Origin: a bacterium
GTDB lineage: Bacteria; Verrucomicrobiota; Verrucomicrobiia; Limisphaerales; RI-55
Assembly: GCA_016124235.1 (NCBI GenBank)
Contig: WGOC01000019.1
Coordinates: forward strand, 62,001-126,000
Direction: 5' to 3'
DNA length: 64,000 bases
Part shown: positions 1 to 7,242 of the stretch, piece after piece
How the letters are laid out: each line of letters opens with the position of its first letter
Position numbering within the stretch: position 1 is the first letter of the stretch
Position numbers and translations under genes: made by a program
Notes under the pieces: generated by a model
Databases searched by the model: none
What the model saw: the letters and a program-made list of their open reading frames with translations, nothing else
Told to the model about the DNA's origin: nothing

Positions 1-322
1 CAAGTCCCCAGACCGGCGATGCCGTTGGATCAATACCCTTCAGTACGCAATCGCGGACGTGTTTTCCTGGTTCGGGACGCCAAACGACGAAACCGTCGCG
101 AAAGTGATTATCCCGAATCAACTGGCGAGCCGGATTCTGGTCCGCCGCGAAGCCAATCAATGGTTCCACGACAGCGATGAGAAGCGTGAACAGGACCGCG
201 CCCAATGTGCTGCGTCTCGTCGCCCGCAATACGCGCCGCCGGCAGCTTGGGAAACTCGCTCCGTCGATCACACCGTTCGCGAAACAGGAGAAGCCGGCGA
301 TGAGGAATCGTGCATTACCCAT
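1..322 (-). CDS. Partial secreted or membrane-anchored protein, cut by window edge
   Basis: An open frame on the minus strand enters from position 322 (ATG) and is still open at position 1, giving 107 visible residues. It has a hydrophobic stretch at about residues 41-59 (GAVLFTLLIAVVEPLIGFA) followed by a hydrophilic region containing FVVWRPEPGK and SPVWGL. The hydrophobic stretch looks like a signal peptide or anchor, so the true start may lie closer to it; the ATG at 322 leaves a long N-terminal leader and has only a weak AAG-type ribosome site. I do not recognise the family with certainty. The plus-strand frame over the same bases is also open but has no protein-like composition. The C-terminal part lies outside the window. 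Confidence 0.5.
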   Translation of the reverse strand, partial: MGNARFLIAGFSCFANGVIDGASFPSCRRRVLRATRRSTLGAVLFTLLIAVVEPLIGFAADQNPARQLIRDNHFRDGFVVWRPEPGKHVRDCVLKGIDPTASPVWGL

Positions 323-600
323 AAATCTTCTTGCTTGATGCAATATTTACGATGGCTCGGATGGGAAATTCAGCCAACTTGATATCCGTACATGATTCCA
401 AACGCGCGAACGCCGCGACAATCCAAAAGAGTTTGAGGCCTCCCGCCCAACGGTGAGAGGCTCACGAACGGCCGATTCGGACGGCGCAGGCGAGGGCCGC
501 GGCGCAGATGCCCGTTGCAATACTTGAGTTGAAAACAAGCCGCCGTTTCGGATGGTGCGCTCTCAAAGAATTCGTACGAAATCCCCGGAAAAGGAAACCC
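323..600. other. Intergenic region without a recognised gene
   Basis: Short overlapping frames exist on both strands but none has a protein-like composition. The 3' end holds a purine-rich GGAAAAGGAAACCC just before the PhnB-like ATG at 601, which serves as its ribosome binding site. Promoters for the two divergent genes must lie here, but I see no clear consensus elements. Confidence 0.4.
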
Positions 601-1086
601 ATGAGCAATACGCGAGTGAAGAACACCATTTGTCTTTGGTTCAACAACGATGCGCTGGATGCGGCACACTTCTACGCCGCAACTTTCCCCGACAGCAACG
701 TCGGAGCGATTTGCAGAGCGCCGGGCGATTACCCGAATGGCAAGGAAGGCGACATCCTCACCGTGGAGTTCACCGTCTGCGGCATTCCGTGTCTGGGTCT
801 CAACGGCGGACCACAGTTTTCACACACCGAGGCGTTCTCTTTCCAAATTGCGACCGAGACGCAGGAGGAAACGGATCGCTACTGGAACGCCATTGTCAGC
901 AACGGCGGCGAGGAAAGCGCGTGCGGCTGGTGCAAAGACCGCTGGGGAATTTCCTGGCAAATCACACCGCGCGTATTGATGGACGCACTGACCGCCGGCG
1001 GCGCTGAAGCCAAACGCGCCTTTGCCGCGATGATGGATATGGGAAAAATCGACATCGCCAAAATCGAGGCCGCGCGACGTAGGTGA
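601..1086 (+). CDS. PhnB-like VOC family protein (3-dmu-9_3-mt domain)
   Basis: 161 residues. The sequence has the hallmarks of the PhnB / 3-demethylubiquinone methyltransferase-like branch of the VOC (glyoxalase fold) superfamily: a start like ICLWFNNDALDAAHFYAATF, a central GLNGGPQF, and the C-terminal CGWCKDRWGISWQI followed by PRVLMDAL. Biochemical function within the family is usually unknown despite the methyltransferase-derived name. The ATG at 601 is preferred over upstream in-frame starts because it has a purine-rich ribosome site and matches where family members begin. It is the only intact copy of a sequence whose 3' third recurs, truncated, at 2419, 4003, 5236 and 8385. AHSA1 and ArsR genes nearby are common companions of PhnB/VOC genes in soil bacteria. 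Confidence 0.85.
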   Translation: MSNTRVKNTICLWFNNDALDAAHFYAATFPDSNVGAICRAPGDYPNGKEGDILTVEFTVCGIPCLGLNGGPQFSHTEAFSFQIATETQEETDRYWNAIVSNGGEESACGWCKDRWGISWQITPRVLMDALTAGGAEAKRAFAAMMDMGKIDIAKIEAARRR

Positions 1087-1208
1087 TGAGAACGACGGGG
1101 TGGCGGTGAAATGGAACGAAAGCGAACTTGTTCCCCGGTAGAAAAAGCACATCATTTCTGCCGACGAACTCAATGCGAACAGCCATTCGATTCATTTTGG
1201 AGGATGCC

Positions 1209-2426
1209 ATGAATATGCCACAACCATCATCATCAATGTTTTCACGCCGCGTTTTTTTTCGGGGCGCTTTGGGAGCTGGTGCGCTCGCCCTGGTTAATCC
1301 GCCGTGGCTCGGGGCGCAGACGCAGCCTACGACTGCGCCATCCGTTGATCCGCGGCTCGAACAAGTGCTGAAGTCGGCGATCGGCTTCGATATGCACAAC
1401 CATGTCTACCCGGTGGGCAGCGAGCCCGACATGCGGATGGGCGGCGGAGGCGGCCCGGGCGGTCCGGCTGGCGATCGCGGCCCCGGTCGTGATGGAGGTC
1501 CGGGCGCAGGCCCTGGACGGGACAATAGTAAAAGTGCAATAACCGGGCCGCCGCCGGGAATCGCCGAAGCATTGCGGCAGACGGGCCTCACCGCCGTGTG
1601 CGCGACGTTCAAGGTCGATTTTGTGCGCGGTGATCCGATGGAAGCATTCGTGCGCTGGCTCGATACGGTCGACGCCGCTCTGGCGGCTGACAAGTTGTCG
1701 CGCGCGCTCAAGCTGACCGACCTCGAGCGAGCACGCGATCAGGCGAAGCCGACCATCGTCCAGGGCACCGAAGGCGGCCACTTCATCGCCGGCGAGTTGG
1801 GCCGGCTCGAAAAGGTTTACGCCCGGGGTCTGCGCCAGATGCAAATGTTTCACGACCGCGACGACACGGTGAAATCAATGGGCGATTTCATCGGCAACCG
1901 CGGAGCGACGGGCGGCGGCCTCACGGCGTTCGGGGCAGACGTCGTCCGCGAGTGCCTTCGGCTGGGTATCCTTGTCGACTTGGCCCACGGCACGTTCAAG
2001 ACGGTCATGGACGGGGCGAAGATCGTGAATCAACCGTTCGTCGTCTCACACGTCGCGCCCAGCGGCGGCCCGCCGATGATGCGCGAGCGAACACTTGAGA
2101 AGGAACAGGCCAGGGCGATTGCCGACGCCGGCGGCGTGATCGGCGTGTGGACCAAAGGCCAGCTCACCCCCGCGCAATATGTCCAGCAGTTACAAGCCAT
2201 GATCGAGATGGCGGGAGTCGATCACGTCGGCATCGGCACCGACACGGACTTGCTTTCTACGCGTTCCGGCCAATCGACCGCCACGGCGCTGCACGATGCC
2301 CCCGGTGGCTTCTTTCCCGCGATCGTCGCCGAAATGCTGCGGCAGGGTTTTTCGTCCGAGGACATCTTGAAAGTCGGCGGCGGGAATTATTGCCGCGCTT
2401 TCGATGCGGCCACCCGCGGGCACTGA
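1209..2426 (+). CDS. Tat-exported membrane dipeptidase (peptidase M19 family)
   Basis: 405 residues from the ATG at 1209, which has GGAGG five bases upstream. The N-terminus FSRRVFFRGALGAGALALV is a twin-arginine signal. Family features in order: metal-binding DMHNHV at about residue 61, VQGTEGG near 180, GLTAFGADVVRECLRLGILVD, the SHVAPSGGP and RER stretch, and GVDHVGIGTDTD near 335, all typical of renal-dipeptidase-like zinc hydrolases that cleave dipeptides, often D-amino-acid containing. Odd: a Gly/Pro/Arg/Asp-rich low-complexity insert at about residues 77-107 follows the first metal motif. The last residues and the TGA stop fall in sequence that resembles the PhnB gene tail (2419 onward), so the original C-terminus may have been replaced. 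Confidence 0.88.
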   Translation: MNMPQPSSSMFSRRVFFRGALGAGALALVNPPWLGAQTQPTTAPSVDPRLEQVLKSAIGFDMHNHVYPVGSEPDMRMGGGGGPGGPAGDRGPGRDGGPGAGPGRDNSKSAITGPPPGIAEALRQTGLTAVCATFKVDFVRGDPMEAFVRWLDTVDAALAADKLSRALKLTDLERARDQAKPTIVQGTEGGHFIAGELGRLEKVYARGLRQMQMFHDRDDTVKSMGDFIGNRGATGGGLTAFGADVVRECLRLGILVDLAHGTFKTVMDGAKIVNQPFVVSHVAPSGGPPMMRERTLEKEQARAIADAGGVIGVWTKGQLTPAQYVQQLQAMIEMAGVDHVGIGTDTDLLSTRSGQSTATALHDAPGGFFPAIVAEMLRQGFSSEDILKVGGGNYCRAFDAATRGH

Positions 2427-2518
2427 ACGGCGGCGCGGAAGCCAAACGGATGCTTGCCGCGATGATGGGAATGGGAAAAATCGACATCGCCAAAATCGAG
2501 GCCGCGCGACTGGGGTAA
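2419..2518 (+). pseudogene. 5'-truncated PhnB gene tail (copy 1)
   Basis: Reads GGAEAKRMLAAMMGMGKIDI and on to a TAA stop at 2516-2518, matching the last roughly 33 codons of the PhnB-like gene at 601-1086. Similarity probably begins at GCACTGA (2419), where the dipeptidase gene ends in another frame. No start codon or upstream domain is present. It is a gene fragment with no expected function. Confidence 0.8.
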
Positions 2519-2562
2519 CTGTTCACAGGCCGTCGCCGCGAAGCCCACCAATTACGCGATAC

Positions 2563-2600
2563 AGAAAACGCGGCCGGCTCGTTGGAGACGACCGCGTTTC
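2563..2600 (-). terminator. Possible terminator of the ArsR-AHSA1 operon
   Basis: On the minus strand AAACGCGG and CCGCGTTTT form an 8-bp stem with a long loop, followed by T-rich sequence, just beyond the stop of the AHSA1 gene at 2614. The long loop makes it a weak candidate. Confidence 0.3.
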
Positions 2601-2613
2601 GCGTCCGGCAACA

Positions 2614-3057
2614 TTACCCGCAACTCGCGGCGGCGAGCCCTTTGCCGGTTTCCAAAAAGGATTTCATGCTCGAAAGCACGCGCGGCCAGCCACCGTTCAC
2701 CCGTTCGGGCATGGTCGAGCCGGCCTTGAACTCGTCGTGCGTCACCGTGAGGCACACCGAATCTTTGACCGTTTCGATCTCGTAGGTGACGCGTGAAATG
2801 TCATTGAGATTATCCGGGTCAATCCACGACAGCACGAGGCGCTTTGGCGGCGTGGACTCCAATACTTTGCCGGTGGTATAGATTTCCGGTTTGTCGTCCT
2901 CCGTCGCCATGTCCCAGGTTGAGCCTTTCTTCCAATCAGAAACATTGGCCAGGCCGCCCCAATACTGGCGGGTGAACTTTGGTTGAGTGATCGCGTCCCA
3001 CACCTTTTCGGGCGTGGAGCGGATGTAGGTGGTGTAGACCAACTTTGACTTTTGCAT
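2614..3057 (-). CDS. SRPBCC / AHSA1 family protein (second copy)
   Basis: 147 residues with the typical start TTYIRSTPEKVWDAIT, then the FTRQYWGG stretch, LVLSWIDPD in mid-protein and NGGWPRVLSSMKSFLETG near the end. These are marks of the AHSA1-like (START fold) family, small ligand-binding proteins with a hydrophobic pocket; their ligands are mostly unknown. It is the last gene of a three-gene minus-strand operon with ArsR (3598) and another AHSA1 protein (3093), 35 bases after the latter. The two AHSA1 proteins are clearly paralogous (both begin MQK and share the TPEK(V/L)W motif), pointing to tandem duplication. Confidence 0.88.
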   Translation of the reverse strand: MQKSKLVYTTYIRSTPEKVWDAITQPKFTRQYWGGLANVSDWKKGSTWDMATEDDKPEIYTTGKVLESTPPKRLVLSWIDPDNLNDISRVTYEIETVKDSVCLTVTHDEFKAGSTMPERVNGGWPRVLSSMKSFLETGKGLAAASCG

Positions 3058-3092
3058 GGGATTGCATTGCTTGTGTTTAAGCTTCCTGATGG

Positions 3093-3587
3093 TTAATCCG
3101 CCTTGGTCGCACAGTCGGAGACAAATGCGATCGCCTCACCGGTTTCGAGCAGACTCTTGAGGCTGCTAATCACCGCCGGCCAGCCGTTGTTGATGCCGCG
3201 GAAGGTTTTTGGATCTTTCTCGATGTCTTCGGGGAGGAGGTTGTCGTGGATGAGCCGCAATTTGACCTGTGAGCCCATGGGCGTGATTTCGTAGGTGACG
3301 CGTGAAAGGCTGTCGCGCTTTTTGGCGATTTCCGGTGTGTCCTTCGGATTCCAGGTATAAACGAGCTTCCGACCCGGCTCGCATTCCAGGACTTCGCCCG
3401 CGTGATCACCATGTCCTTCCATGCCCTTCGGCGGAAGGATGCGCACTTTTCCGCCCACCTTCAGTTCCGCTTCGAACCGGAAACCAAACCAGTATTTCAC
3501 ACTGAAGTCGCCGTTGGTCAGCGCTTCCCAGAGTTTTTCCGGAGTTGTCCGGATGAATGTTGCGTAAACGAATTCCGCCTTTTGCAT
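3093..3587 (-). CDS. SRPBCC / AHSA1 family protein (first copy)
   Basis: 164 residues. ATFIRTTPEKLWEALTNGDF at the start, WFGFRFEAELKVGG, RKLVYTW and the C-terminal NNGWPAVISSLKSLLETGEA define the AHSA1 group of the SRPBCC superfamily. Its ATG lies about ten bases after the stop codon of the ArsR gene, so the two are almost certainly co-transcribed and probably translationally coupled. In many soil bacteria ArsR-AHSA1 pairs form a self-regulated unit of unknown physiological role; that link is known from families, while the substrate here is not visible. Confidence 0.9.
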   Translation of the reverse strand: MQKAEFVYATFIRTTPEKLWEALTNGDFSVKYWFGFRFEAELKVGGKVRILPPKGMEGHGDHAGEVLECEPGRKLVYTWNPKDTPEIAKKRDSLSRVTYEITPMGSQVKLRLIHDNLLPEDIEKDPKTFRGINNGWPAVISSLKSLLETGEAIAFVSDCATKAD

Positions 3588-3597
3588 AATGTCAGCC

Positions 3598-3915
3598 TTA
3601 TTTCTTTTTGTTGTCTTCGAGACCTTTCTTCAAATCGCTCAACGCCTGGAGGCGATGGCCTTCGTATTTGCCGATCCAGCGCTCGTAGATCTCGTGCAAC
3701 GGCACCGGATTGAGATAATGCAGCTTCTCGCGCCCACGCCAGACGACGACAACCAGCTTCGCGTTCTCCAGCAACCGGAGATGTTTGGTCACCGCCTGAC
3801 GCGTCATGGCCAGATGCCCGCACAATTCGCCGAGCGTCTGCCCGTTGTCCTTGTGCAAGACGTCGAGCAACTTTCGGCGGCTTTCATCCGCGAGCGCTTT
3901 GAACACGGCATCCAT
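3598..3915 (-). CDS. ArsR-family winged-helix transcriptional regulator
   Basis: 105 residues from MDAVFKALADESRRKLLDVL, the canonical N-terminal helix of ArsR regulators linked to AHSA1 genes. The recognition helix region is HLAMTRQAVTKHLRLLENA, followed by the wing VVVVWRGREKLHYLNP. An upstream in-frame ATG at 3954 would add 13 unlikely residues and would run through the operator, so the ATG at 3915 is chosen. No metal-binding cysteine pairs are seen, so it is unlikely to be a metal sensor. It probably represses itself and the two downstream AHSA1 genes through the palindrome 15 bases upstream of its start. Confidence 0.92.
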   Translation of the reverse strand: MDAVFKALADESRRKLLDVLHKDNGQTLGELCGHLAMTRQAVTKHLRLLENAKLVVVVWRGREKLHYLNPVPLHEIYERWIGKYEGHRLQALSDLKKGLEDNKKK

Positions 3916-3929
3916 CTGCGGAAAACAAT

Positions 3930-3949
3930 ATGCAACCAAATGGTTGCAT
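3930..3949. promoter_or_regulatory. Palindromic operator upstream of arsR-AHSA1 operon
   Basis: ATGCAACCAAATGGTTGCAT has perfect 9-base arms around a two-base AA centre and lies 15-34 bases upstream of the ArsR start codon. Its position and symmetry are those expected for an autoregulatory ArsR-family binding site. Binding is inferred. Confidence 0.75.
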
Positions 3950-4002
3950 GTCAACCAAGCAAGTTTTCTGCGTTGGGAAGGAAGAAAACTAAACTCGGCT
4001 TG

Positions 4003-4193
4003 GCTACTGGAATGCGATTGTCAGCAATGGCGGCGAGGAAAGCGCGTGCGGATGGGGCAAAGACCGCTGGGGCATCTCCTGGCAGATAACCCCGCGTGTG
4101 TTGATGAACGCGCTGTTCGCCAGAGGCGCTGAATCGAAACGCGTTTTCGCCGCAATGATGGAAATGGGAGAAATCGAGGCCGTCCGCCGCGGC
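4003..4193 (+). pseudogene. 5'-truncated PhnB gene tail (copy 2)
   Basis: Encodes YWNAIVSNGGEESACGWGKD, then RWGISWQITPRVLMNAL and AESKRVFAAMMEMGEIEAVRR, matching residues of the PhnB-like protein at 601-1086 from about residue 92 to the end. Five codons near the end (IDIAK) are deleted and the normal stop is lost, the frame running on into the repeat that follows. It starts abruptly after the ArsR promoter region with no start codon of its own. This is the longest of the four tails. Confidence 0.8.
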
Positions 4194-4219
4194 CGATGGG
4201 GACGACGGCATTTGGGGAT

Positions 4220-4442
4220 GGCTACAACCGCGTTGCGGTTGAAAATTTTGATTGGACGGTGACCCAGGGTAGCTTGTCTCTCGCAACCCTGGGCTTTGGG
4301 ACAGAATCCCGTTGGGATTCTCGAATGGCGTGAAAATAACAATCCCAAAGGGATTGCGTCCTCCAGCCCAAGGTTGCCGAGCTTGCGAGGCTACCTTGGG
4401 TCAATGTTGAATACGAATTCAACCGCAACGCGGTTGCGGCCA
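4220..4442. repeat. Left palindromic mosaic repeat flanking the Y1 transposase
   Basis: Two related modules in inverted orientation: 4220-4322 and 4340-4442. Each contains the same series of short palindromes: CAACCGCGTTGCGGTTG, a CCCAGGGT/ACCCTGGG pair, and an AATCCC..GGGATT pair. The same modules recur at 4951-5101 and 5129-5231 on the other side of the transposase gene. This is the architecture of bacterial interspersed mosaic elements (REP/BIME) mobilised by IS200-like or RAYT transposases. Confidence 0.8.
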
Positions 4443-4462
4443 AGCCGCCTCTCGACAACGAA

Positions 4463-4918
4463 TCAATCCCAAACATATTTCTCGTCCCACTCCATCTCGT
4501 GCTTGCGCAACAAGGCGCGCAACTCGTCCTGAAAATTCATCTTCTGGTGATGCTCTTCCTGCGTGTTGATGTAGTGCTTCACCTGTTCGAGATTCGATTG
4601 GCTGACGGAAAACGCTGCGTAACCACCTTGCCATTCAAAATCCGCGAAATCCCGCCCACGTTCCTTCAACCACACGTTTGACACCCGTTTCAATTCCTTC
4701 ACCCATTCCGCCTGCGTGATGATGCGACCGAACCGCGCCAGCACATGGACATGATCTTCCACGCCACCGATCTGGATGGGCGCGCAATCCAGTTGTTTGG
4801 AAACACCGCCGAGATATGCGTGCAACGCGTCGCGTGTCGGTTTGTCGCGGAGCAAAGGCCGCCGGTCTTTGGTGGAGAAAACCAAATGGATGTAAACGGC
4901 GGAAAGGGATTGTGGCAT
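4463..4918 (-). CDS. IS200/IS605-like Y1 (HUH) transposase
   Basis: 151 residues from MPQSLSAVYIHLVFSTKDRR, the usual start of this subgroup; an upstream TTG start at 4936 would add six residues. The HUH motif is H56-V-H58 in EDHVHVL, and Y116 in HYINTQ has the Y-x3-Q120 arrangement of the catalytic tyrosine helix. QGGYAAFSVSQSN at about 97-109 is also typical. Length matches the roughly 150-residue family. These enzymes cut and rejoin single-stranded DNA at hairpins. All catalytic residues are present, so it may be active. It sits between two copies of an inverted-module palindromic repeat. Confidence 0.92.
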   Translation of the reverse strand: MPQSLSAVYIHLVFSTKDRRPLLRDKPTRDALHAYLGGVSKQLDCAPIQIGGVEDHVHVLARFGRIITQAEWVKELKRVSNVWLKERGRDFADFEWQGGYAAFSVSQSNLEQVKHYINTQEEHHQKMNFQDELRALLRKHEMEWDEKYVWD

Positions 4919-4950
4919 GACAAAGGGATACGCCAATGCGCGTCGTCAGC

Positions 4951-5231
4951 CAATCCCAAAGGGATTGTGTCCGTCGGCGCGAACACGCCCCGTGAATCGA
5001 ATGCCCCAACGGGGCATCGGCCTCCAGCCCAAGGTTGGCGCGCCAGCCCCTACCTTGGGTAATCCGGCGAAACGGGGAACAACCACAACGTGGTTGTGGC
5101 CGATTGGGCGCGATGGACAAAACGGAATGGCCACAACCGCGTTGCGGTTGGAAATGTTGGTGGAACGTTGACCCAGGGTAGCGCGTGCCGCGCAACCCTG
5201 GGCTTTGGGACGGAATCCCGTTGGGATTCTC
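4951..5231. repeat. Right palindromic mosaic repeat flanking the Y1 transposase
   Basis: Modules 4951-5101 and 5129-5231 are copies of the two modules left of the transposase, but in reversed order. The 4951-5101 module carries an extra segment with its own palindrome GCCCCAACGGGGC and a second AACGGGG repeat. The 5129-5231 module is close to identical to 4220-4322. The whole unit 4220-5231 is therefore a transposase gene framed by inverted pairs of REP-like modules, and it is inserted between two PhnB tail fragments. Confidence 0.8.
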
Positions 5232-5235
5232 AAAA

Positions 5236-5379
5236 TGCAAATCATACCGCGCGTTTTGACGGACGCTCTGACCATCGGCGGAACGTAAGCCAAACGCGCC
5301 TGCGCCGCGATGATGGACAAGGGGAAAAATCACATCGCCAAAATCGAGGCCGCACGACGTGGGTGATGAAAACGACGGC
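5236..5379 (+). pseudogene. 5'-truncated PhnB gene tail (copy 3)
   Basis: Matches the PhnB gene from about position 953 through the stop and some 20 bases beyond it (GTGATGAAAACGACGG against GTGATGAGAACGACGG). Translation gives QIIPRVLTDALTIGGT, then a TAA where the intact gene has a Glu codon, then AKRACAAMMDKGK and IAKIEAARRG. The premature stop and absent 5' two thirds show it is dead. It begins five bases after the right-hand mosaic repeat. Confidence 0.78.
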
Positions 5380-5411
5380 GCTTAGGCCGGTGGCCTCGCT
5401 GGGCTGACAAA

Positions 5412-7091
5412 TTATTTCCAAGTCTGAATCGCAGTTTTTGCGAGAGCCTTGGCGCGCTTACGAATGGCTGCCTCATCCCACGACTTTTCCTTGAGCAATT
5501 CCTTCGTCATTTTGATTTCCGACTTGCTGTAGTGGTCCTTGCACTTGTCTGCGAACGATTTGTTCTGAGCTTTGCGGTTAATGCGTTTTCCAAGAATCGA
5601 GAGATTTCCCACATGCCAGATAAATGGTTCGAGTTTTGCGCGATCAGGCCAAGCCGCGTCGGCATTTTGAGGGAAAATGTGTTCCAGATTTGCTTTATCC
5701 ATCCCAACCTCTTTCGTGCTGCTTTGTTGCGCATTCGCCAACTGTGTTACAAACCAAGCCGCTTCGGACTTCGACATCAGAAGGTCTTCAAACTTTTGTT
5801 CTACCAGTGAATCGGCGGGATTCAGCTTTGTCAGCTTCGCTTTTGCAGCCTTGAGTACTTTACTGCTCGCAACCTTTGATGCTGCCTGCGCACGAATCTC
5901 ACGCGCCGCATCATAGAATGCCGTTTCAAGTTGCAGAGGGTTCTGATTTCCAATGAGCGTATGCCGCACATAAAGAGACGTTGCCGCCTTTACGAGCTTC
6001 GTGAAATCAGCGTCGTTGAGGCATTTGTATGCAGAGAGAAGCAAAGGCAGGCTGTTCTGAACGCTCAAATAGCGAACCAACCCTTCGACATCCTTCGACG
6101 CGTCTTTCGGCAGGGATTTATCGACTTCCACCAACTTCAGGTAGTCTTCGCAAGCTTCCAAACATGCTTGTGCGAAATCGATGCCCGTTGTTTTGTTTTT
6201 TGTGAGATGATCCTTTATCTCAGAATATAGACCTTTGGCTTTCAAATCGCCGAACTGGGAAAGCCAAAGGTGACGCAAGAACCGTGATACGTCGCGTCGT
6301 CCCATTTGCTGAATCATGGTGTTCCACGTTTGGCGAACAGTTTGCCGTTCTGTTTTATTTGCACATCTCTTCAAAAGAAGATTCACCACCAAATCAGGAA
6401 CGGAGAGCCGAAGCCCACGGTCATTCAACGCCTCAAAGATGTCATACGCATCTTCTTCGTCTTCGACGACAATTGCGACCAAGGTCATGCCTTTGGTTAA
6501 AGCTTCTCGCAAAGACTTTAGCTCTTGCACTTGGACCAGAGGCAGTTTGCCTTGAATGGCAAGCCGCACCTCCTCAAGGAAGAAATCGTGAGCAGCCTTC
6601 AGCAACCGATGAGAACGGATAGTCGGCTTCGCTGACGTAGGCGGGTCGGACTTAATGGTCTGGAGAAAATACGGTTCGTCCAATTCACTGAGCGTCAGTG
6701 AATACGCACGCGGTGTCGTGTCTTTCTTCTCGATAAGCTCTCGCTGCATATCGCGCGCGAAATAGTCAAGTTCCTGAAACGGACTGGCTGCATGAAGTTC
6801 GCGCGCGAGATTTCGTAAAACGGCTAAGAGAATCGTAGCCGTTGCGAGTCGTTGCTGGCCGTCCAAAACCGTAATGTCAGTCCTGGATTCAATGACAACG
6901 AGCGGCCCAAGAAAATACGCGGCATCGATCGGGCTTTTGTCGTAGCGCTCACGGAATGCTTTGAGGTCGTCCCAAAACTTCGCTACTTGCGCCTTTTCCC
7001 AACTGTAAGACCGCTGGAATTCAGGCAGCTTGATTTGTCGTCGTTCATATTCACCGAGCAATCCGCCGATGCTTGTTTTGCGTGGGGTCAT
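5412..7091 (-). CDS. DUF262 + DUF1524 (GmrSD-like) nuclease, candidate phage-defence protein
   Basis: 559 residues. The N-terminal DUF262 (ParB-like NTPase) domain has LPEFQRSYSW near residue 22 and the DGQQRLAT motif at 77-84. The C-terminal DUF1524 HNH-type nuclease domain has LEHIFPQ near 469 and VGNLSIL near 497 with following Asn/Lys residues. This two-domain layout is that of GmrSD-type type IV restriction enzymes, which use nucleotide hydrolysis to cleave modified phage DNA, and of related defence proteins. It stands alone, without a separate partner, as in fused GmrSD enzymes. It lies among mobile fragments, as expected of an acquired defence gene. Specificity for modified bases cannot be seen from sequence. 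Confidence 0.88.
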   Translation of the reverse strand: MTPRKTSIGGLLGEYERRQIKLPEFQRSYSWEKAQVAKFWDDLKAFRERYDKSPIDAAYFLGPLVVIESRTDITVLDGQQRLATATILLAVLRNLARELHAASPFQELDYFARDMQRELIEKKDTTPRAYSLTLSELDEPYFLQTIKSDPPTSAKPTIRSHRLLKAAHDFFLEEVRLAIQGKLPLVQVQELKSLREALTKGMTLVAIVVEDEEDAYDIFEALNDRGLRLSVPDLVVNLLLKRCANKTERQTVRQTWNTMIQQMGRRDVSRFLRHLWLSQFGDLKAKGLYSEIKDHLTKNKTTGIDFAQACLEACEDYLKLVEVDKSLPKDASKDVEGLVRYLSVQNSLPLLLSAYKCLNDADFTKLVKAATSLYVRHTLIGNQNPLQLETAFYDAAREIRAQAASKVASSKVLKAAKAKLTKLNPADSLVEQKFEDLLMSKSEAAWFVTQLANAQQSSTKEVGMDKANLEHIFPQNADAAWPDRAKLEPFIWHVGNLSILGKRINRKAQNKSFADKCKDHYSKSEIKMTKELLKEKSWDEAAIRKRAKALAKTAIQTWK

Positions 7092-7115
7092 AGTTGTTCG
7101 TGGTTGATGAACGGT

Positions 7116-7227
7116 TCAGTTCTGATTCAAAAGTTTCTCCACCTTCGCCTTCACGCTTTCATCCATCCTGATCAGCGGCGGCCAGGGGCGTTTGAAACCT
7201 TCGCTCGGCAATTTCTTCGTTGCGTCG
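7116..7227 (-). pseudogene. ubiD gene 3' terminal fragment (distal half)
   Basis: Minus-strand reading gives ATKKLPSEGFKRPWPPLI, RMDESVKAKVEKLLNQN and a stop, matching the last 35 or so residues of the intact UbiD-family protein at 9700-11256 (ATKKLPGEGFKRPWPPLI and KMDENVKAKVEKLL). Nucleotide similarity runs from about 7131 to 7227 and stops sharply before the sugar isomerase-like gene. The adjoining upstream part of the same ubiD tail is found at 8287-8384, on the other side of that gene. Confidence 0.82.
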
Positions 7228-7242
7228 CCCCGGGCTGGAAGT

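Noticed and set aside
59..382. Plus-strand open frame at the window start
   Set aside because: Low-complexity charged translation; the minus-strand frame over the same bases has a signal-like segment and protein-like composition.
508..600. Upstream extension of the PhnB-like frame
   Set aside because: Thirty-one extra residues unlike the family; a purine-rich ribosome site precedes the ATG at 601.
3598..3915. Metal-sensing ArsR regulator
   Set aside because: No cysteine pair or other metal-binding motif; neighbours are AHSA1 genes, not metal resistance genes.
4463..5411. Complete IS element with classical terminal inverted repeats and target duplication
   Set aside because: The transposase is of the Y1 type, which does not use such ends; the flanking repeats are palindromic modules, not terminal inverted repeats.
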